Positions 9,512-19,245 of a DNA stretch of 64,000 bases are shown one piece after another (position 1 is the first letter of the stretch; every line of letters starts with the position of its first letter). Location of the stretch: contig NC_011898.1 of NCBI RefSeq assembly GCF_000022065.1, forward strand, positions 3,599,501 to 3,663,500, written 5' to 3'. This stretch comes from Ruminiclostridium cellulolyticum H10. Lineage in GTDB: Bacteria > Bacillota > Clostridia > Acetivibrionales > DSM-1351. Both the position numbers and the translations under genes were made by a program. The notes under the pieces are model-generated. The model did not search any database, was not told where the DNA came from, and worked only from the letters and a program-made list of their open reading frames with translations.

Positions 9512-10078
9512 TTAGTCAAGCAGATCATCCTCGTCGTCCTCTATCTCGTCAAAGTCATCTTCTGCCCTTGATCTACCTCCTAGATAGTCTCCATCAGCAA
9601 TTTTCTGAATATTATTGAGTCCACACGCTATGCCCTTATTACCAGCGGTATTAAATGCATAGAAGTTAACACTAGCTCTTGCATAACATCCACTGTATAC
9701 CTCTGTAGAATCTGTTATTTCATTTTTATACCTGTCAATTATGCCAGGCTTTTGCTTACTGGAAGCATTAATGAAATAATGTCCAGCGTACTCTGGATTA
9801 TCTTCGGCTCTTTCCTCATCACCATCACGCAATGGTATCTTTAAATCTGCTGGAATTTTTCCGGCTTTATTCTTAATTTTATCTGCACCTGCTTGCTTTG
9901 CTGCTTCAATTGCTGCTTTAATTTTTTTCACAGTGTCTTTATCAGACTTTGGGATTAACAAGCATACGCTATATTTGGGGTCTTGACTGTCATCAATTGA
10001 TGCCGGTGTGAATAAGTGTGCGTAGGATAGTCTTACCTTTCCTGTTATTACCTTTGTATCTGTATTTGTAGTTGCCAT
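9512..10078 (-). CDS. DUF2815 protein, probable phage ssDNA-binding protein
   Basis: A 188-residue protein matching the DUF2815 pattern. It has an OB-fold-like N-terminus (GKVRLSYAHLFTPASID, then YSVCLLIPKSDKDT) and a very acidic C-terminal tail (DDFDEIEDDEDDLLD), as in single-stranded DNA-binding proteins, where the tail recruits partners. It sits directly downstream of the DUF2800 gene, the usual pairing in clostridial phages. The ssDNA-binding role is inferred from the fold and tail. Confidence 0.85.
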   Translation of the reverse strand: MATTNTDTKVITGKVRLSYAHLFTPASIDDSQDPKYSVCLLIPKSDKDTVKKIKAAIEAAKQAGADKIKNKAGKIPADLKIPLRDGDEERAEDNPEYAGHYFINASSKQKPGIIDRYKNEITDSTEVYSGCYARASVNFYAFNTAGNKGIACGLNNIQKIADGDYLGGRSRAEDDFDEIEDDEDDLLD

Positions 10079-10094
10079 AGTTTTAATCTCCTTT

Positions 10095-11330
10095 TCAATT
10101 TAAAATATCGTCTGGAATTTTTTCTGTTTCATGTTGAAGCTTGTTTTCATAAAGGTCATCAAAATCTCTTACTGCTGATGCTACGGATGATATCTCCGGG
10201 CGTTTATCACTCTCTGGAACAAGAGTTGCTTTACCTGCTGGTTTAACAACAAATTCAGTAAGATAGTCAGCGAAAAGCCTTTTACCAATCTTTTTCTCCA
10301 TTTCGCTAATACCCCAGATTTTTTGTGGCTGGTATATAACATCCGATGCGTAACCCTCGTCTTTCAGCTTTGTAGCCACAGCATCTTCATCCGTATATTT
10401 TCTATTACTTCTACCCTCGACCAGCTTCCAACCAGTAAATTTAACCCCATGATTCTCTGCTTGATCGAGTGCATAGGCTTGTACATCTGATGCCCATTTT
10501 TGGAGCTCTGCTGCTTTAGCTAGAATATCTGCTATCTCATCATTTGATAAGATATTAGGATCTTCGAATTCGTATCTAGCCATTTCAAGATTATCCTCAG
10601 CCCTTTTTCTGCATACTGCTTTAGCTCTACAAAACTGACAGTGATCTCCCGACTTGAATTCTCCTTCACCGGCAATTGCCATATCCGCAGTAGGCTTAAC
10701 AACTGACTCTCCCCAGTCAAGCAATTCCTGAACCGTTATTTCATCCTCGGATATACTGTCAAGTCTAGGCTGAATAATAGTCATTTTGATTTTATCGAAG
10801 TCATACAACATACCATATTGATTAAGTGCACCAAGGGCATATAATCGCATTTGGGTATTTCCTTCGGCGGATACAGGGACACCTTGTCCATATTTCAGGT
10901 CCACAATTTCAAGAATCCCTGGAGATATCAAAACTACGTCCCCAGTTCCAAAACCATCAGGAACCCATTCTGAAAAATCAAGTTTCTGCTCGAGCATTAC
11001 AAAAGAATCTGAACTATTCTTTTTTGCAGCAAGGTATTTCTCACCCACAATATTGATATATTGTTCTATGTAATCATCTAAGCTTTGACTATAAAAAGGA
11101 TCTTTCTTAATCTCTGCTAATTTCTTTTTATAGACACTTGGCTTGAGGTCCGTAGTTATATATCCTCGGAGCTTTAATTCTGCGAAGCTGTGGGCATATG
11201 TACCTTCTTCTGCGAATTCGCTTGTACTTTCCGGGAATTGTTCTTCGAGCTTTGCACTTGGTGGGCAACTAAGCCATCGTTTTGAACCTGAAGCCGAGAG
11301 TATTGCGTGGGCCCTTTGAGTGTTCCCCAT
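10095..11330 (-). CDS. DUF2800 protein, Cas4/RecB-like nuclease
   Basis: A 411-residue DUF2800 protein. It opens with HAILSASGSKRWLSCPPSAKLEEQFP, typical of the family, and has a PD-(D/E)XK core (GTGDVVLI, then LEIVDLKYGQG with the catalytic D-x-K) followed by a cysteine cluster (CQFCRAKAVCRKRA) that probably binds an iron-sulfur cluster, as in AddB/Cas4-like nucleases. It is likely a phage recombination exonuclease working with the DUF2815 ssDNA-binding protein encoded 16 bases downstream. Confidence 0.87.
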   Translation of the reverse strand: MGNTQRAHAILSASGSKRWLSCPPSAKLEEQFPESTSEFAEEGTYAHSFAELKLRGYITTDLKPSVYKKKLAEIKKDPFYSQSLDDYIEQYINIVGEKYLAAKKNSSDSFVMLEQKLDFSEWVPDGFGTGDVVLISPGILEIVDLKYGQGVPVSAEGNTQMRLYALGALNQYGMLYDFDKIKMTIIQPRLDSISEDEITVQELLDWGESVVKPTADMAIAGEGEFKSGDHCQFCRAKAVCRKRAEDNLEMARYEFEDPNILSNDEIADILAKAAELQKWASDVQAYALDQAENHGVKFTGWKLVEGRSNRKYTDEDAVATKLKDEGYASDVIYQPQKIWGISEMEKKIGKRLFADYLTEFVVKPAGKATLVPESDKRPEISSVASAVRDFDDLYENKLQHETEKIPDDILN

Positions 11331-11331
11331 T

Positions 11332-11733
11332 TTATAACCCCTCCGCTTCCTTCAATACTTCGGCATACTTTTCAGCTGGTATCTCTGAAAGCTTTGAGGC
11401 ACCAAACTTAGTGATGAGTTGTTTAATCGGCTTGCCCGCACGGGTTAACTCGGCTAATTTAGCTCTCACTTGTTCAAGTGTAATTTTCTCCTCGGACTGA
11501 CCTTCTTCATCTACTTTTGGCTGTTCTTCGTTTTTGGTTTCTTCCTTAGTCTCTTTAGGTGGTTTAGTGTTTTGCTCTTTTGGCTTGTCCCCTTTACTTG
11601 TTGTTTGCTTGGCTCCTGCATCTCTTCCCAATTCAGCAACTACACTTTTGGTACTTCCCATTGCTACTACTAAGGCGGTAATAGCTTCTACCACTTCCGG
11701 TGCCTTTACATTTACATTTACTGTAATTTCCAT
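11332..11733 (-). CDS. Hypothetical phage protein with Lys/Glu-rich linker
   Basis: A 133-residue protein in three parts: an N-terminal beta/helix segment (EITVNVNVKAPEVVEAITALV), a low-complexity Lys/Glu/Pro/Thr linker (about residues 45-80), and a helical C-terminal domain (VRAKLAELTRAGKPIKQLI). Similar proteins precede DUF2800 genes in clostridial phages. The function is unknown, and a recombination accessory role is only suggested by position. It is separated by one base from the DUF2800 gene. Confidence 0.7.
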   Translation of the reverse strand: MEITVNVNVKAPEVVEAITALVVAMGSTKSVVAELGRDAGAKQTTSKGDKPKEQNTKPPKETKEETKNEEQPKVDEEGQSEEKITLEQVRAKLAELTRAGKPIKQLITKFGASKLSEIPAEKYAEVLKEAEGL

Positions 11734-11757
11734 TTGTAATCTCTCCTTTTATATAAA

Positions 11758-12333
11758 TTATTTTTCTTCTGTTACTTCAACAAAATTACCATCTTTAAGT
11801 GTGTACCAAGTGTCATCTTTTATTATTTCTCCATCGACCAACGCACATTTGACATCCTTTCTGTGCCACTCATAGTCGTTTCTGTTATACTCCCATTCAG
11901 CTATAACCAGCCAACATCCTAATGCACCTCTTGCTTTACTCTCTATACCAAGAGCACATGCAACACTCTGGTCGCCTGTGTTGGTAACCTTTGCATCCTT
12001 CCAATTTACCTTATCCAATATGAATTTAACTCCAGCTTCAATAATGCCCTTCAAACCAATTTCAGCAGAAATATGTATCTTTGAAGCGGCGACCTTGCTA
12101 TCTCCATCAGATTCTTTGTCTATTTCTCCATCGCCCTCAACTTCACAATAACGACTATCATTTGGCGGGTAATATCCTAAAACATCCATTGGATTTTCGC
12201 AAAAGTGAAACCCTGTACTACAAGCTTCTACCTCTCCGTCATGCTCATAGTCTTTCCCAATTTCATACTGAAAAGGGCTACTACCGGTTGGATCACAAAT
12301 CAAATTTTTGTCGAATCCTTTAAATCCTTTCAT
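11758..12333 (-). CDS. DUF7666-like phage protein
   Basis: A 191-residue protein starting MKGFKGFDKNLICDP. The FQYEIGKDYEHDGEVEACSTGFHFCENPMDVL segment is recognisable from the DUF7666 family of phage and plasmid proteins of unknown function. The C-terminal part has a beta-rich repeat-like stretch. The ATG at 12333 is preferred over the upstream one because GAGGTCAAGC precedes it. Confidence 0.7.
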   Translation of the reverse strand: MKGFKGFDKNLICDPTGSSPFQYEIGKDYEHDGEVEACSTGFHFCENPMDVLGYYPPNDSRYCEVEGDGEIDKESDGDSKVAASKIHISAEIGLKGIIEAGVKFILDKVNWKDAKVTNTGDQSVACALGIESKARGALGCWLVIAEWEYNRNDYEWHRKDVKCALVDGEIIKDDTWYTLKDGNFVEVTEEK

Positions 12334-12391
12334 GCTTGACCTCATTCTTTCCCCAGTGTTATACTGGTGTTGATAGTTTTACTTAACGCCT

Positions 12392-12682
12392 TTATTGATG
12401 GGCGTTTTCTTTTTTATAATCTAAAACTGTTTTTATAAAACCTACCACGACCAAATAAAGTAATGGTATTAATACCTCGCCTCCACCAGCCGAATATCCT
12501 CGTTGGACATTTACAATTCTATTGAGTTTTGGAACTGCAACACAGCAAATAATAAATCCTACTGCCGTTAACACCATTTTTTTAACTTTTGAACACCTTG
12601 GGCAAACGTACGGCTTATTAAGTTTTTTATGTACACTTACATTCCAAGGTTGTCCACATTTTGAGCAAGCTGCTTTCATCAC
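12392..12682 (-). CDS. Zinc-ribbon membrane protein
   Basis: A 96-residue protein with an N-terminal zinc ribbon (CSKCGQPW, then CPRCSKV) and two predicted membrane helices (VLTAVGFIICCVAVP and VLIPLLYLVVVGFI). The ATG overlaps the stop of the AbrB-like gene by four bases. The role in the phage is unknown. Confidence 0.65.
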   Translation of the reverse strand: MMKAACSKCGQPWNVSVHKKLNKPYVCPRCSKVKKMVLTAVGFIICCVAVPKLNRIVNVQRGYSAGGGEVLIPLLYLVVVGFIKTVLDYKKENAHQ

Positions 12683-12924
12683 TTAGCCCCCTTAAGTTCC
12701 TTCATACAATCAGGGCAAATATTCTTACCCTTGTATACGATTACATCTTTGGCATTTCCACAGAATACACACGCTGGCTCATACTTTTTAAGTACAATCG
12801 TTTCTTCATCAACAAGGATTTCCAGTGAGTCCTTTTCTTCAATATCCAATGTTCTGCGGAGCTCGATCGGAAGAACCACTCTCCCGAGTTCATCAACTTT
12901 TCTTACAATTCCCGTTGCTTTCAT
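12679..12924 (-). CDS. AbrB-family transition regulator with C-terminal zinc finger
   Basis: An 81-residue protein. The N-terminal 45 residues are a SpoVT/AbrB DNA-binding domain (MKATGIVRKVDELGRVVLP, then IELRRTLDIEEKDSLEI). The C-terminus is a Cys4 zinc finger (CVFCGNAKD, CPDCMKEL). Phage-encoded AbrB paralogues can interfere with host transition-state or sporulation regulation, but the target here is unknown. It overlaps the preceding small gene by 32 bases. Confidence 0.8.
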   Translation of the reverse strand: MKATGIVRKVDELGRVVLPIELRRTLDIEEKDSLEILVDEETIVLKKYEPACVFCGNAKDVIVYKGKNICPDCMKELKGAK

Positions 12925-13093
12925 ACCAATTACCATCCTCTCTTTTAATAAAAATTCTTACCCTACCGGATATTTTATGTACAAAGTGAAGTTCATTAGG
13001 CATATTCTTCACTTGTAAATACTGATTTGCCTTGATATCTCGGTCTTGAAGAAACTCTTTCAATCTTACTGTCAGCTTTCGTCCGTGTTTCAT
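12893..13093 (-). CDS. DUF6906-like small phage protein
   Basis: A 66-residue basic protein starting MKHGRKLTVRLKEFLQDRDI with NELHFVHKISGRVRIF. This resembles the small DUF6906 family common in Firmicutes phages, of unknown function. It overlaps the AbrB-like gene at its 3' end by 32 bases, which is unusual but plausible in this packed operon. Confidence 0.6.
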   Translation of the reverse strand: MKHGRKLTVRLKEFLQDRDIKANQYLQVKNMPNELHFVHKISGRVRIFIKREDGNWYESNGNCKKS

Positions 13094-13097
13094 AATC

Positions 13098-13352
13098 TCA
13101 CCCCACCTTATGTAAATCTTTTGCTAGACTATAAAAGTAATCAGGATCTCCCTCATAAGCTATGGGAACAGGTAAATCATATACGCCTTGTGAGCACTCA
13201 AAATTACCTTTTTCAGAGAACTCATATTTACTTTTAAATGGAGAGTGCATCTTTTCACAGCGTTCACAATACCACCAACCACACCAAAGCTTTACTCGAT
13301 ACCACCCCAGGCTTGTTTTCCATTGAGTTCTTTTGAGCCACTTTTTTAACAT
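13098..13352 (-). CDS. Hypothetical phage protein
   Basis: An 84-residue protein, basic and tryptophan-rich at the N-terminus (MLKKWLKRTQWKTSLGWYRV) with a CxxC knuckle (WWYCERCEKMHS). No family is recognised. It sits between the homing endonuclease and DUF6906-like genes with gaps of 3-4 bases. Confidence 0.55.
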   Translation of the reverse strand: MLKKWLKRTQWKTSLGWYRVKLWCGWWYCERCEKMHSPFKSKYEFSEKGNFECSQGVYDLPVPIAYEGDPDYFYSLAKDLHKVG

Positions 13353-13355
13353 AAA

Positions 13356-13889
13356 TCAATCACCTCCCTCAAAATCGCCCCACTCTTCTCTCCTCCACCC
13401 AAAGCCTGCAGCGGTTTTTAATTGTCCTCTAATTACCTGGCAAATTGTTTCTTTATGGATAAAGTTATCTCTTGCCGCGGATGATATTGAATTATAAAAA
13501 TTTAAAACTTCACCTGTTTTGGGATCTAGCTTTATTACCGGAATTACTCTGGATGTTTTACCCCCGGTTATCCTTCCTAGATCTTGCCTTGAAATCCATT
13601 CCAAATTACCGGCATAATCATCAAATTTGAATCCGTTCTTATGGTGCAAAATTAATCCTGGCGTTGCCGGCGAATCAAGAAATACACTTGCTACGATAGT
13701 ATGTACAACCCTTTCTGCATATTTTCCGTAAAAATCAACTTTAACAACATTCCATTTGTTGTGCTTGGGATATGTTTTTATAGGTTTAGTTGTACCGTTC
13801 TTAAGAATTCTTCGGAAGTGACCGTAATTACTAACTTGATACTTTTCAGAACCTGGAACCATAACCCAATATTCAGGAACTTTTTTCAT
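13356..13889 (-). CDS. HNH homing endonuclease with NUMOD4 domain
   Basis: A 177-residue homing-type endonuclease. The N-terminal NUMOD4 motif is WVMVPGSEKYQVSNYGHFRR. The HNH core follows (VHTIVASVFLD, LILHHKNGFKFDDYAGNLEWIS), and a C-terminal NUMOD1/helix-turn-helix segment (YNSISSAARDNFIHKETICQVI) would read the DNA target. Such free-standing enzymes are selfish insertions in phage genomes. AGGAGG precedes the start. Confidence 0.88.
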   Translation of the reverse strand: MKKVPEYWVMVPGSEKYQVSNYGHFRRILKNGTTKPIKTYPKHNKWNVVKVDFYGKYAERVVHTIVASVFLDSPATPGLILHHKNGFKFDDYAGNLEWISRQDLGRITGGKTSRVIPVIKLDPKTGEVLNFYNSISSAARDNFIHKETICQVIRGQLKTAAGFGWRREEWGDFEGGD

Positions 13890-13962
13890 ACTGCTTGTCC
13901 TCCTATGCAGTTAGAGTATTTGGCAAGTGGTGTTAATTCAGTAACAGTTACATATCCGATAA

Positions 13963-14097
13963 TTAAGTAGCGTTTTGTTCCACCCTATCAAACTTGTTTT
14001 TAAAAAAATCTGTTAAAACCTTTTCATCAATTTCTATGTATTGGTATGTTGTCTCCCCTGTACTAAGGTCTTTTTGTGCGGAAATAGGTATTCTCAC
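13963..14097 (-). CDS. Small phage protein (GTG start)
   Basis: A 44-codon frame beginning GTG at 14097 after a strong GGAGG; an ATG one base out of frame is followed at once by a stop. It encodes a small soluble protein (RIPISAQKDLSTGETTYQYI and so on). It lies between the Cro-like gene and the homing endonuclease, in operon order. The function is unknown. Confidence 0.5.
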   Translation of the reverse strand: MRIPISAQKDLSTGETTYQYIEIDEKVLTDFFKNKFDRVEQNAT

Positions 14098-14129
14098 ATA
14101 AACCTCCTTTATATAAAGCACTAAACGAA

Positions 14130-14447
14130 CTAACTTTCCGGCTGCAAAGGTTGTCCATTTTTAAAAAGCAAAATATAACTTCTGACTAAAGCTTTCTGGC
14201 TATCAGTTAATTCTTCATACTCTTTTGCAACATTCATAGTTTCTTTATTCGCAAAGATATAGCTATCTTCGTAAATCAAGTAATTGACATCTACATTGAA
14301 ATAGTCAGCTACACTTTTTACTTTTGACACAGACGGTTGGGCATTGCCCCACTTGTGGATCGTACCATTCCCAAAATTAAGTTTCTTCTCTAGCTCACTT
14401 ATGGTTAAATTGTTTTGTGAGCAAAGTTGTTTAATTTTTTTTAGCAA
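14130..14447 (-). CDS. XRE-family regulator, Cro-like
   Basis: A 105-residue protein with an N-terminal helix-turn-helix (NNLTISELEKKLNFGNGTI, then HKWGNAQPSVSKVKSVADYF). It is the first gene of the leftward early operon and diverges from the repressor gene at 14680. Its recognition region is similar to that protein (FGNGTIHKW versus LGNATIKKW), so both probably bind the same operators between 14448 and 14680. It is probably the early-gene (Cro-type) regulator. Confidence 0.8.
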   Translation of the reverse strand: MLKKIKQLCSQNNLTISELEKKLNFGNGTIHKWGNAQPSVSKVKSVADYFNVDVNYLIYEDSYIFANKETMNVAKEYEELTDSQKALVRSYILLFKNGQPLQPES

Positions 14448-14483
14448 CAGAATCCCCCCCTTCCTAAAATTTGTAAAAAACTA

Positions 14484-14512
14484 TTGACATGCATTAGATT
14501 TTATTCTATTAT
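14484..14512 (+). promoter_or_regulatory. Rightward sigma-A promoter of the lysogeny block
   Basis: TTGACA at 14484-14489, a 17-base spacer and TATTAT at 14507-14512. It would transcribe the repressor at 14680 with a leader of about 160 bases. It faces the leftward promoter at 14606-14634, so the two initial transcripts would overlap. The AT-rich intergenic region has mirrored TTATTCTAT and ATAGAATAA boxes that could be operators. Confidence 0.6.
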
Positions 14513-14605
14513 TAGTTTGCAGGCTAAAAATAGAATAAAAACTTAGATAATAGAAAATCCACCATAAAATAAGATGTTTTTTATTTACTTTTTGCTTATA
14601 GTCTA

Positions 14606-14634
14606 ATTCTAATGGTATATTTTCTAATTGTCAA
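14606..14634 (-). promoter_or_regulatory. Leftward sigma-A promoter of the early operon
   Basis: On the minus strand TTGACA (14629-14634), a 17-base spacer and TAGAAT (14606-14611). It would drive the Cro-like gene and the replication operon. It is placed face to face with the rightward promoter at 14484. Confidence 0.55.
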
Positions 14635-14679
14635 TAGTTTTTTTACAATTTTAATTATTAAATATTAGGAGGTGTACCA

Positions 14680-15030
14680 TTGGAAACGTTATATGATAGA
14701 ATCCAGAAACTATGTAAAGAAAACGGCACCAATATTGCAGCCTTAGAAAGAGCATGTGGTTTAGGAAATGCTACAATTAAAAAATGGAGTAACTCTACTC
14801 CGTCGGGTGATAAGCTTTCAAAAGTTGCTGATTATTTTAACGTTACAACTGACTATTTGCTTGGGAGGGATAATAACAGTAAAGAATTAAGTCCTACAGC
14901 CAAGAAATTGGTAGTATTAGCAAGAAGGGCTGAGGAAATACCAAAAGAGCAAAGAGATGAATTGATTAAGTATTTTGAAAATACAATAGATATCTATTTA
15001 AAAGCGAAAGGTTTAAACAAGGAGGACTAA
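14680..15030 (+). CDS. XRE-family repressor, CI-like
   Basis: A 116-residue protein with a TTG start after TAGGAGG. The N-terminal helix-turn-helix is NGTNIAALERACGLGNATIKKWS, followed by DKLSKVADYFNVTTDYLLGR, as in SinR/CI-like phage repressors. It is the first gene of the rightward lysogeny block, followed four bases later by an ImmA-type protease gene. In ICEBs1 the equivalent pair (ImmR and ImmA) controls induction by cleavage of the repressor; the same logic is inferred here. Confidence 0.85.
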   Translation: METLYDRIQKLCKENGTNIAALERACGLGNATIKKWSNSTPSGDKLSKVADYFNVTTDYLLGRDNNSKELSPTAKKLVVLARRAEEIPKEQRDELIKYFENTIDIYLKAKGLNKED

Positions 15031-15034
15031 AGTA

Positions 15035-15621
15035 TTGATAAATTGTTCCTGTAAGCCAAACTTTAACTTAGCAGAAAAAACGGCTACCAAATTATTACTA
15101 TTGCAAAACAATCTATCGTTAAGGATTGATGTGAAATTATTAAAATATAATAAAAACGTAATATTTGATACCTTCCAAAGCTATAGTAACTTAGTTGGGG
15201 TATCGTTGCTAGAATTTAGTGAAAATGGCGTTTTAAATGATGGATGCGTAGTAGATTTAGGACATACAAAGTTAATACTTTATGATGCTTACAACAATAA
15301 TCAAGAAAGACTAAACTTTACCCTCGCTCATGAAGTTGGGCATATATATCTCGATCATAAAAAGGATGGACCCATAGAAGAAGTTGAAGCAAATTTCTTC
15401 GCTGCACAATTATTAATGCCAGAAATAGCAATATTAGAGCTGTCGAAAAGACTAGATGTTCTCGATTACTTTACATTATATATGCTTTTTAATGTAACTA
15501 TGCCGGCGGCTCAAAAAAGGATAGATACTATTAGCCGCAAATATCGATACAATAACGGTTATGACGAACAACAACTATTACATAAATTTAAAGATGAAAT
15601 CGAAAGGGTGTGTAATCTTAT

Positions 15622-15625
<4 letters not shown>
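15035..15625 (+). CDS. ImmA/IrrE-family metallopeptidase
   Basis: A 196-residue protein with a TTG start preceded by AGGAGG. The zinc-protease signature FTLAHEVGHIYLDH (HExxH) lies near residues 97-103, and the third ligand is probably in EEVEANFFAAQLLMP, the usual ImmA arrangement. It is expected to cleave the adjacent XRE repressor upon a DNA-damage or cell signal and so induce the prophage. Its end overlaps the recombinase start by four bases. Confidence 0.9.
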
Positions 15626-17124
<1,499 letters not shown>

Positions 17125-17373
17125 ATAATTAAATTATATTATTAAGTATGCTCAACGGACATTAACTTTATTCATCATTACCGCTGACAACTATTATAAT
17201 TTAACACATTACTTATAAAATTGCAAGTGTTATTTAAAAAGAATTTTTATTTCGGCATAAAGAGACAATATTTAAAATAAATTTACAAAAAGTATATACA
17301 TTTTAGACAAACAATGTTATTTAATTATATATGCTAGGGCTTTTAATAGTTTTTACACACAGGAGGATTTAAA

Positions 17374-18000
17374 ATGATTAAAAACCTTATTAGAAAAAAA
17401 GCTTTTTTTATAGTTGCCAGCCTGATATTTACTATTTTGCTGTCCGGCTGCGGTAAACCGGGGTCACAGAGCAACTCCAACCAGCCTTCTGGTCATCCTA
17501 GAATTCAGTTTGAGATGGAAGGTGGAGATAAGATGACTTTTGAACTATACCCTGAATATGCTCCCGAAACGGTAGAAAACTTTGTGTCATTAGCCGAATC
17601 CGGTTTTTACAACGGCTTGACCTTTCACCGGATTATAAAGGGATTTATGGTACAGGGCGGAGACCCAAATGGTAACGGTTCAGGAGGGTCTGACAAGAAC
17701 ATAAAAGGTGAATTCAGCTCAAATGGCTTTACCCAAAACACCTTGAAACACACCAAGGGTATTATATCTATGGCAAGAAGCAATGATCCTGATTCTGCAT
17801 CCAGTCAGTTCTTTATAATGGATGGAACAGCCGCCACCCTTGACGGCGGGTATGCGGCATTCGGCAAGCTGACAAGCGGTGAGGAAACCTTGGATAAAAT
17901 AGCAAGTACGCCTGTAAAAGCAAACCCCAGTATGAGGGGTGAAGTTTCAGTTCCGACAGAGAAAGTAATTATTAAATCAGTAACGGTGCTTGAAAAATAG
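17374..18000 (+). CDS. Cyclophilin-type peptidyl-prolyl isomerase, lipoprotein
   Basis: A 208-residue lipoprotein. The signal peptide ends in the lipobox LSGC (cysteine near residue 26), so the protein is anchored on the outer face of the membrane. The rest is a cyclophilin domain with FHRIIKGFMVQGGDP, SSQFFIMDG and GGYAAFGKL, the residues that form the active site. It isomerises prolyl bonds in exported proteins. AGGAGG precedes the ATG. It is the first host gene to the right of the prophage and is probably monocistronic. Confidence 0.93.
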   Translation: MIKNLIRKKAFFIVASLIFTILLSGCGKPGSQSNSNQPSGHPRIQFEMEGGDKMTFELYPEYAPETVENFVSLAESGFYNGLTFHRIIKGFMVQGGDPNGNGSGGSDKNIKGEFSSNGFTQNTLKHTKGIISMARSNDPDSASSQFFIMDGTAATLDGGYAAFGKLTSGEETLDKIASTPVKANPSMRGEVSVPTEKVIIKSVTVLEK

Positions 18001-18108
18001 AAAACTTATTTAAACAAAGCATATTGAGTCGAGGTTTTCTATACTATTCGCACCTAGAATGTTTACATAAATATATATAATTGAAATTATATTTCTCACA
18101 AAATAAAT

Positions 18109-18144
18109 AAAGGATTGAGATTACTTAGATAATCTCAATCCTTT
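18109..18144. terminator. Bidirectional terminator
   Basis: Perfect 15-base arms (18109-18123 and 18130-18144) with a six-base loop, flanked by A/T-rich tracts on both sides. It can end both the cyclophilin transcript from the left and the tRNA-Leu transcript from the right. Confidence 0.8.
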
Positions 18145-18147
18145 ATT

Positions 18148-18236
18148 TGGTGCCGAAGACCGGAATCGAACCGGTACGGGAGGTTAGTCCCGCAGGATTT
18201 TAAGTCCTGTGCGTCTGCCAGTTCCGCCACTTCGGC
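18148..18236 (-). tRNA. tRNA-Leu (UAA)
   Basis: The minus strand gives an 89-base class II tRNA with encoded CCA, acceptor stem GCCGAAG/CTTCGGC, a long variable arm, and the anticodon loop CTTAAAA (anticodon TAA). Confidence 0.95.
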
Positions 18237-18333
18237 CTAATTAAAATGATCAACCAGCGACTAGATTATTATAATACTATATAGTGGCAAGTGTCAACAC
18301 CTATTTGTCCAATTTTTTTAACAAGTCATACAG

Positions 18334-18768
18334 TTAGTATTGTGCAGACTTTCTGTACCCGCTACTACCGCGTTTGGATTCAACACTCTTTTTTAGGTCA
18401 TGTAGTTTTTCATCGCTATCCTTCATGAATTTTGCCAAACGATCCTCAAAGGACACATTAACGGAATTGTTCTTTCCCGCATTCCAGTCGACCTCTGCAG
18501 GCGGCCTGAACTTGGGTACAGTAGTAGGGCCGCCTGCCATAGCCTTCTTTATGGACAAACTTACCTTACCGTTTGTATCAACAGACAAAATCTTAACTTT
18601 TACAATCTGATTTTCTTTAAGATGAGCACTGACATCTTTTACATACTCTTGAGCTACTTCAGAAATGTGAACAAGTCCTGTTTTTCCTTCGGGTAATTGG
18701 ACAAATGCCCCAAATGCTGTTATACCAGTCACTTTACCCTCAACAATCTTACCTACTTCAAGTGGCAT
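18334..18768 (-). CDS. S1 RNA-binding domain protein (YabR-like)
   Basis: A 144-residue protein with one S1 domain at the N-terminus (MPLEVGKIVEGKVTGITAFG, then GLVHISEVAQEYVKDV) and a charged tail. It corresponds to YabR / general stress protein 13 type RNA-binding proteins. The ATG at 18768 matches the family start and has GGAGGA upstream; the frame extends 22 codons further with no homology. It lies next to divIC as in the yabP-yabQ-divIC-yabR order of B. subtilis. Confidence 0.87.
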   Translation of the reverse strand: MPLEVGKIVEGKVTGITAFGAFVQLPEGKTGLVHISEVAQEYVKDVSAHLKENQIVKVKILSVDTNGKVSLSIKKAMAGGPTTVPKFRPPAEVDWNAGKNNSVNVSFEDRLAKFMKDSDEKLHDLKKSVESKRGSSGYRKSAQY

Positions 18769-18888
18769 AAAATAAGAAATCCTCCTCAACAACAGCCATA
18801 GATAAGCAATCATATTGTACAGAATATTGTACAATGCTTAAAAACAATTCGATTATATATCATATAATATAATCCGTCAAGCAATAAG

Positions 18889-19167
18889 TTACTTATTGGT
18901 GTCTATGTAAATTTTCTCACCGTCTTTAACATATCCAAGCTTATCTCTCGCAATCTTTTCAGCAAATTCATCTGTATTTATCATAGACTTCTGTTTCTCC
19001 AACTGCTGCTTTTTTACTTCCTCAGAATGAATATTTGCTTTTAAATCAGATAGCTTTGTATTTCCTACCTCCAACAAAGCCTGTTGATGGTATACGGTAT
19101 ACACAAAGTAGCAGAAGGCAGCAATTAATATGAGCGTCCATATATTGAATTTTTTTCGTTTTTTCAT
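18889..19167 (-). CDS. divIC: Septum formation initiator, DivIC/FtsB family
   Basis: A 92-residue bitopic membrane protein: a short basic N-terminus, one membrane helix (NIWTLILIAAFCYFVYTVY) and an outer coiled coil followed by FAEKIARDKLGYVKDGEKIY, the DivIC/FtsB signature. It stabilises the divisome with FtsL and DivIB. It follows yabQ with a gap of 78 bases, the same order as in B. subtilis. Confidence 0.9.
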   Translation of the reverse strand: MKKRKKFNIWTLILIAAFCYFVYTVYHQQALLEVGNTKLSDLKANIHSEEVKKQQLEKQKSMINTDEFAEKIARDKLGYVKDGEKIYIDTNK

Positions 19168-19245
19168 TGTCTTTCCTCATATAAGATATAATCATTGATA
19201 TGTTTATTGGTTATATTCTATATGTCGGCTAAAACTCCTTCAAAA

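Noticed and set aside
13889-13962. Possible tiny frame between the homing endonuclease and the small GTG-start gene
   Set aside because: The frame has no ATG, GTG or TTG start after its upstream stop.
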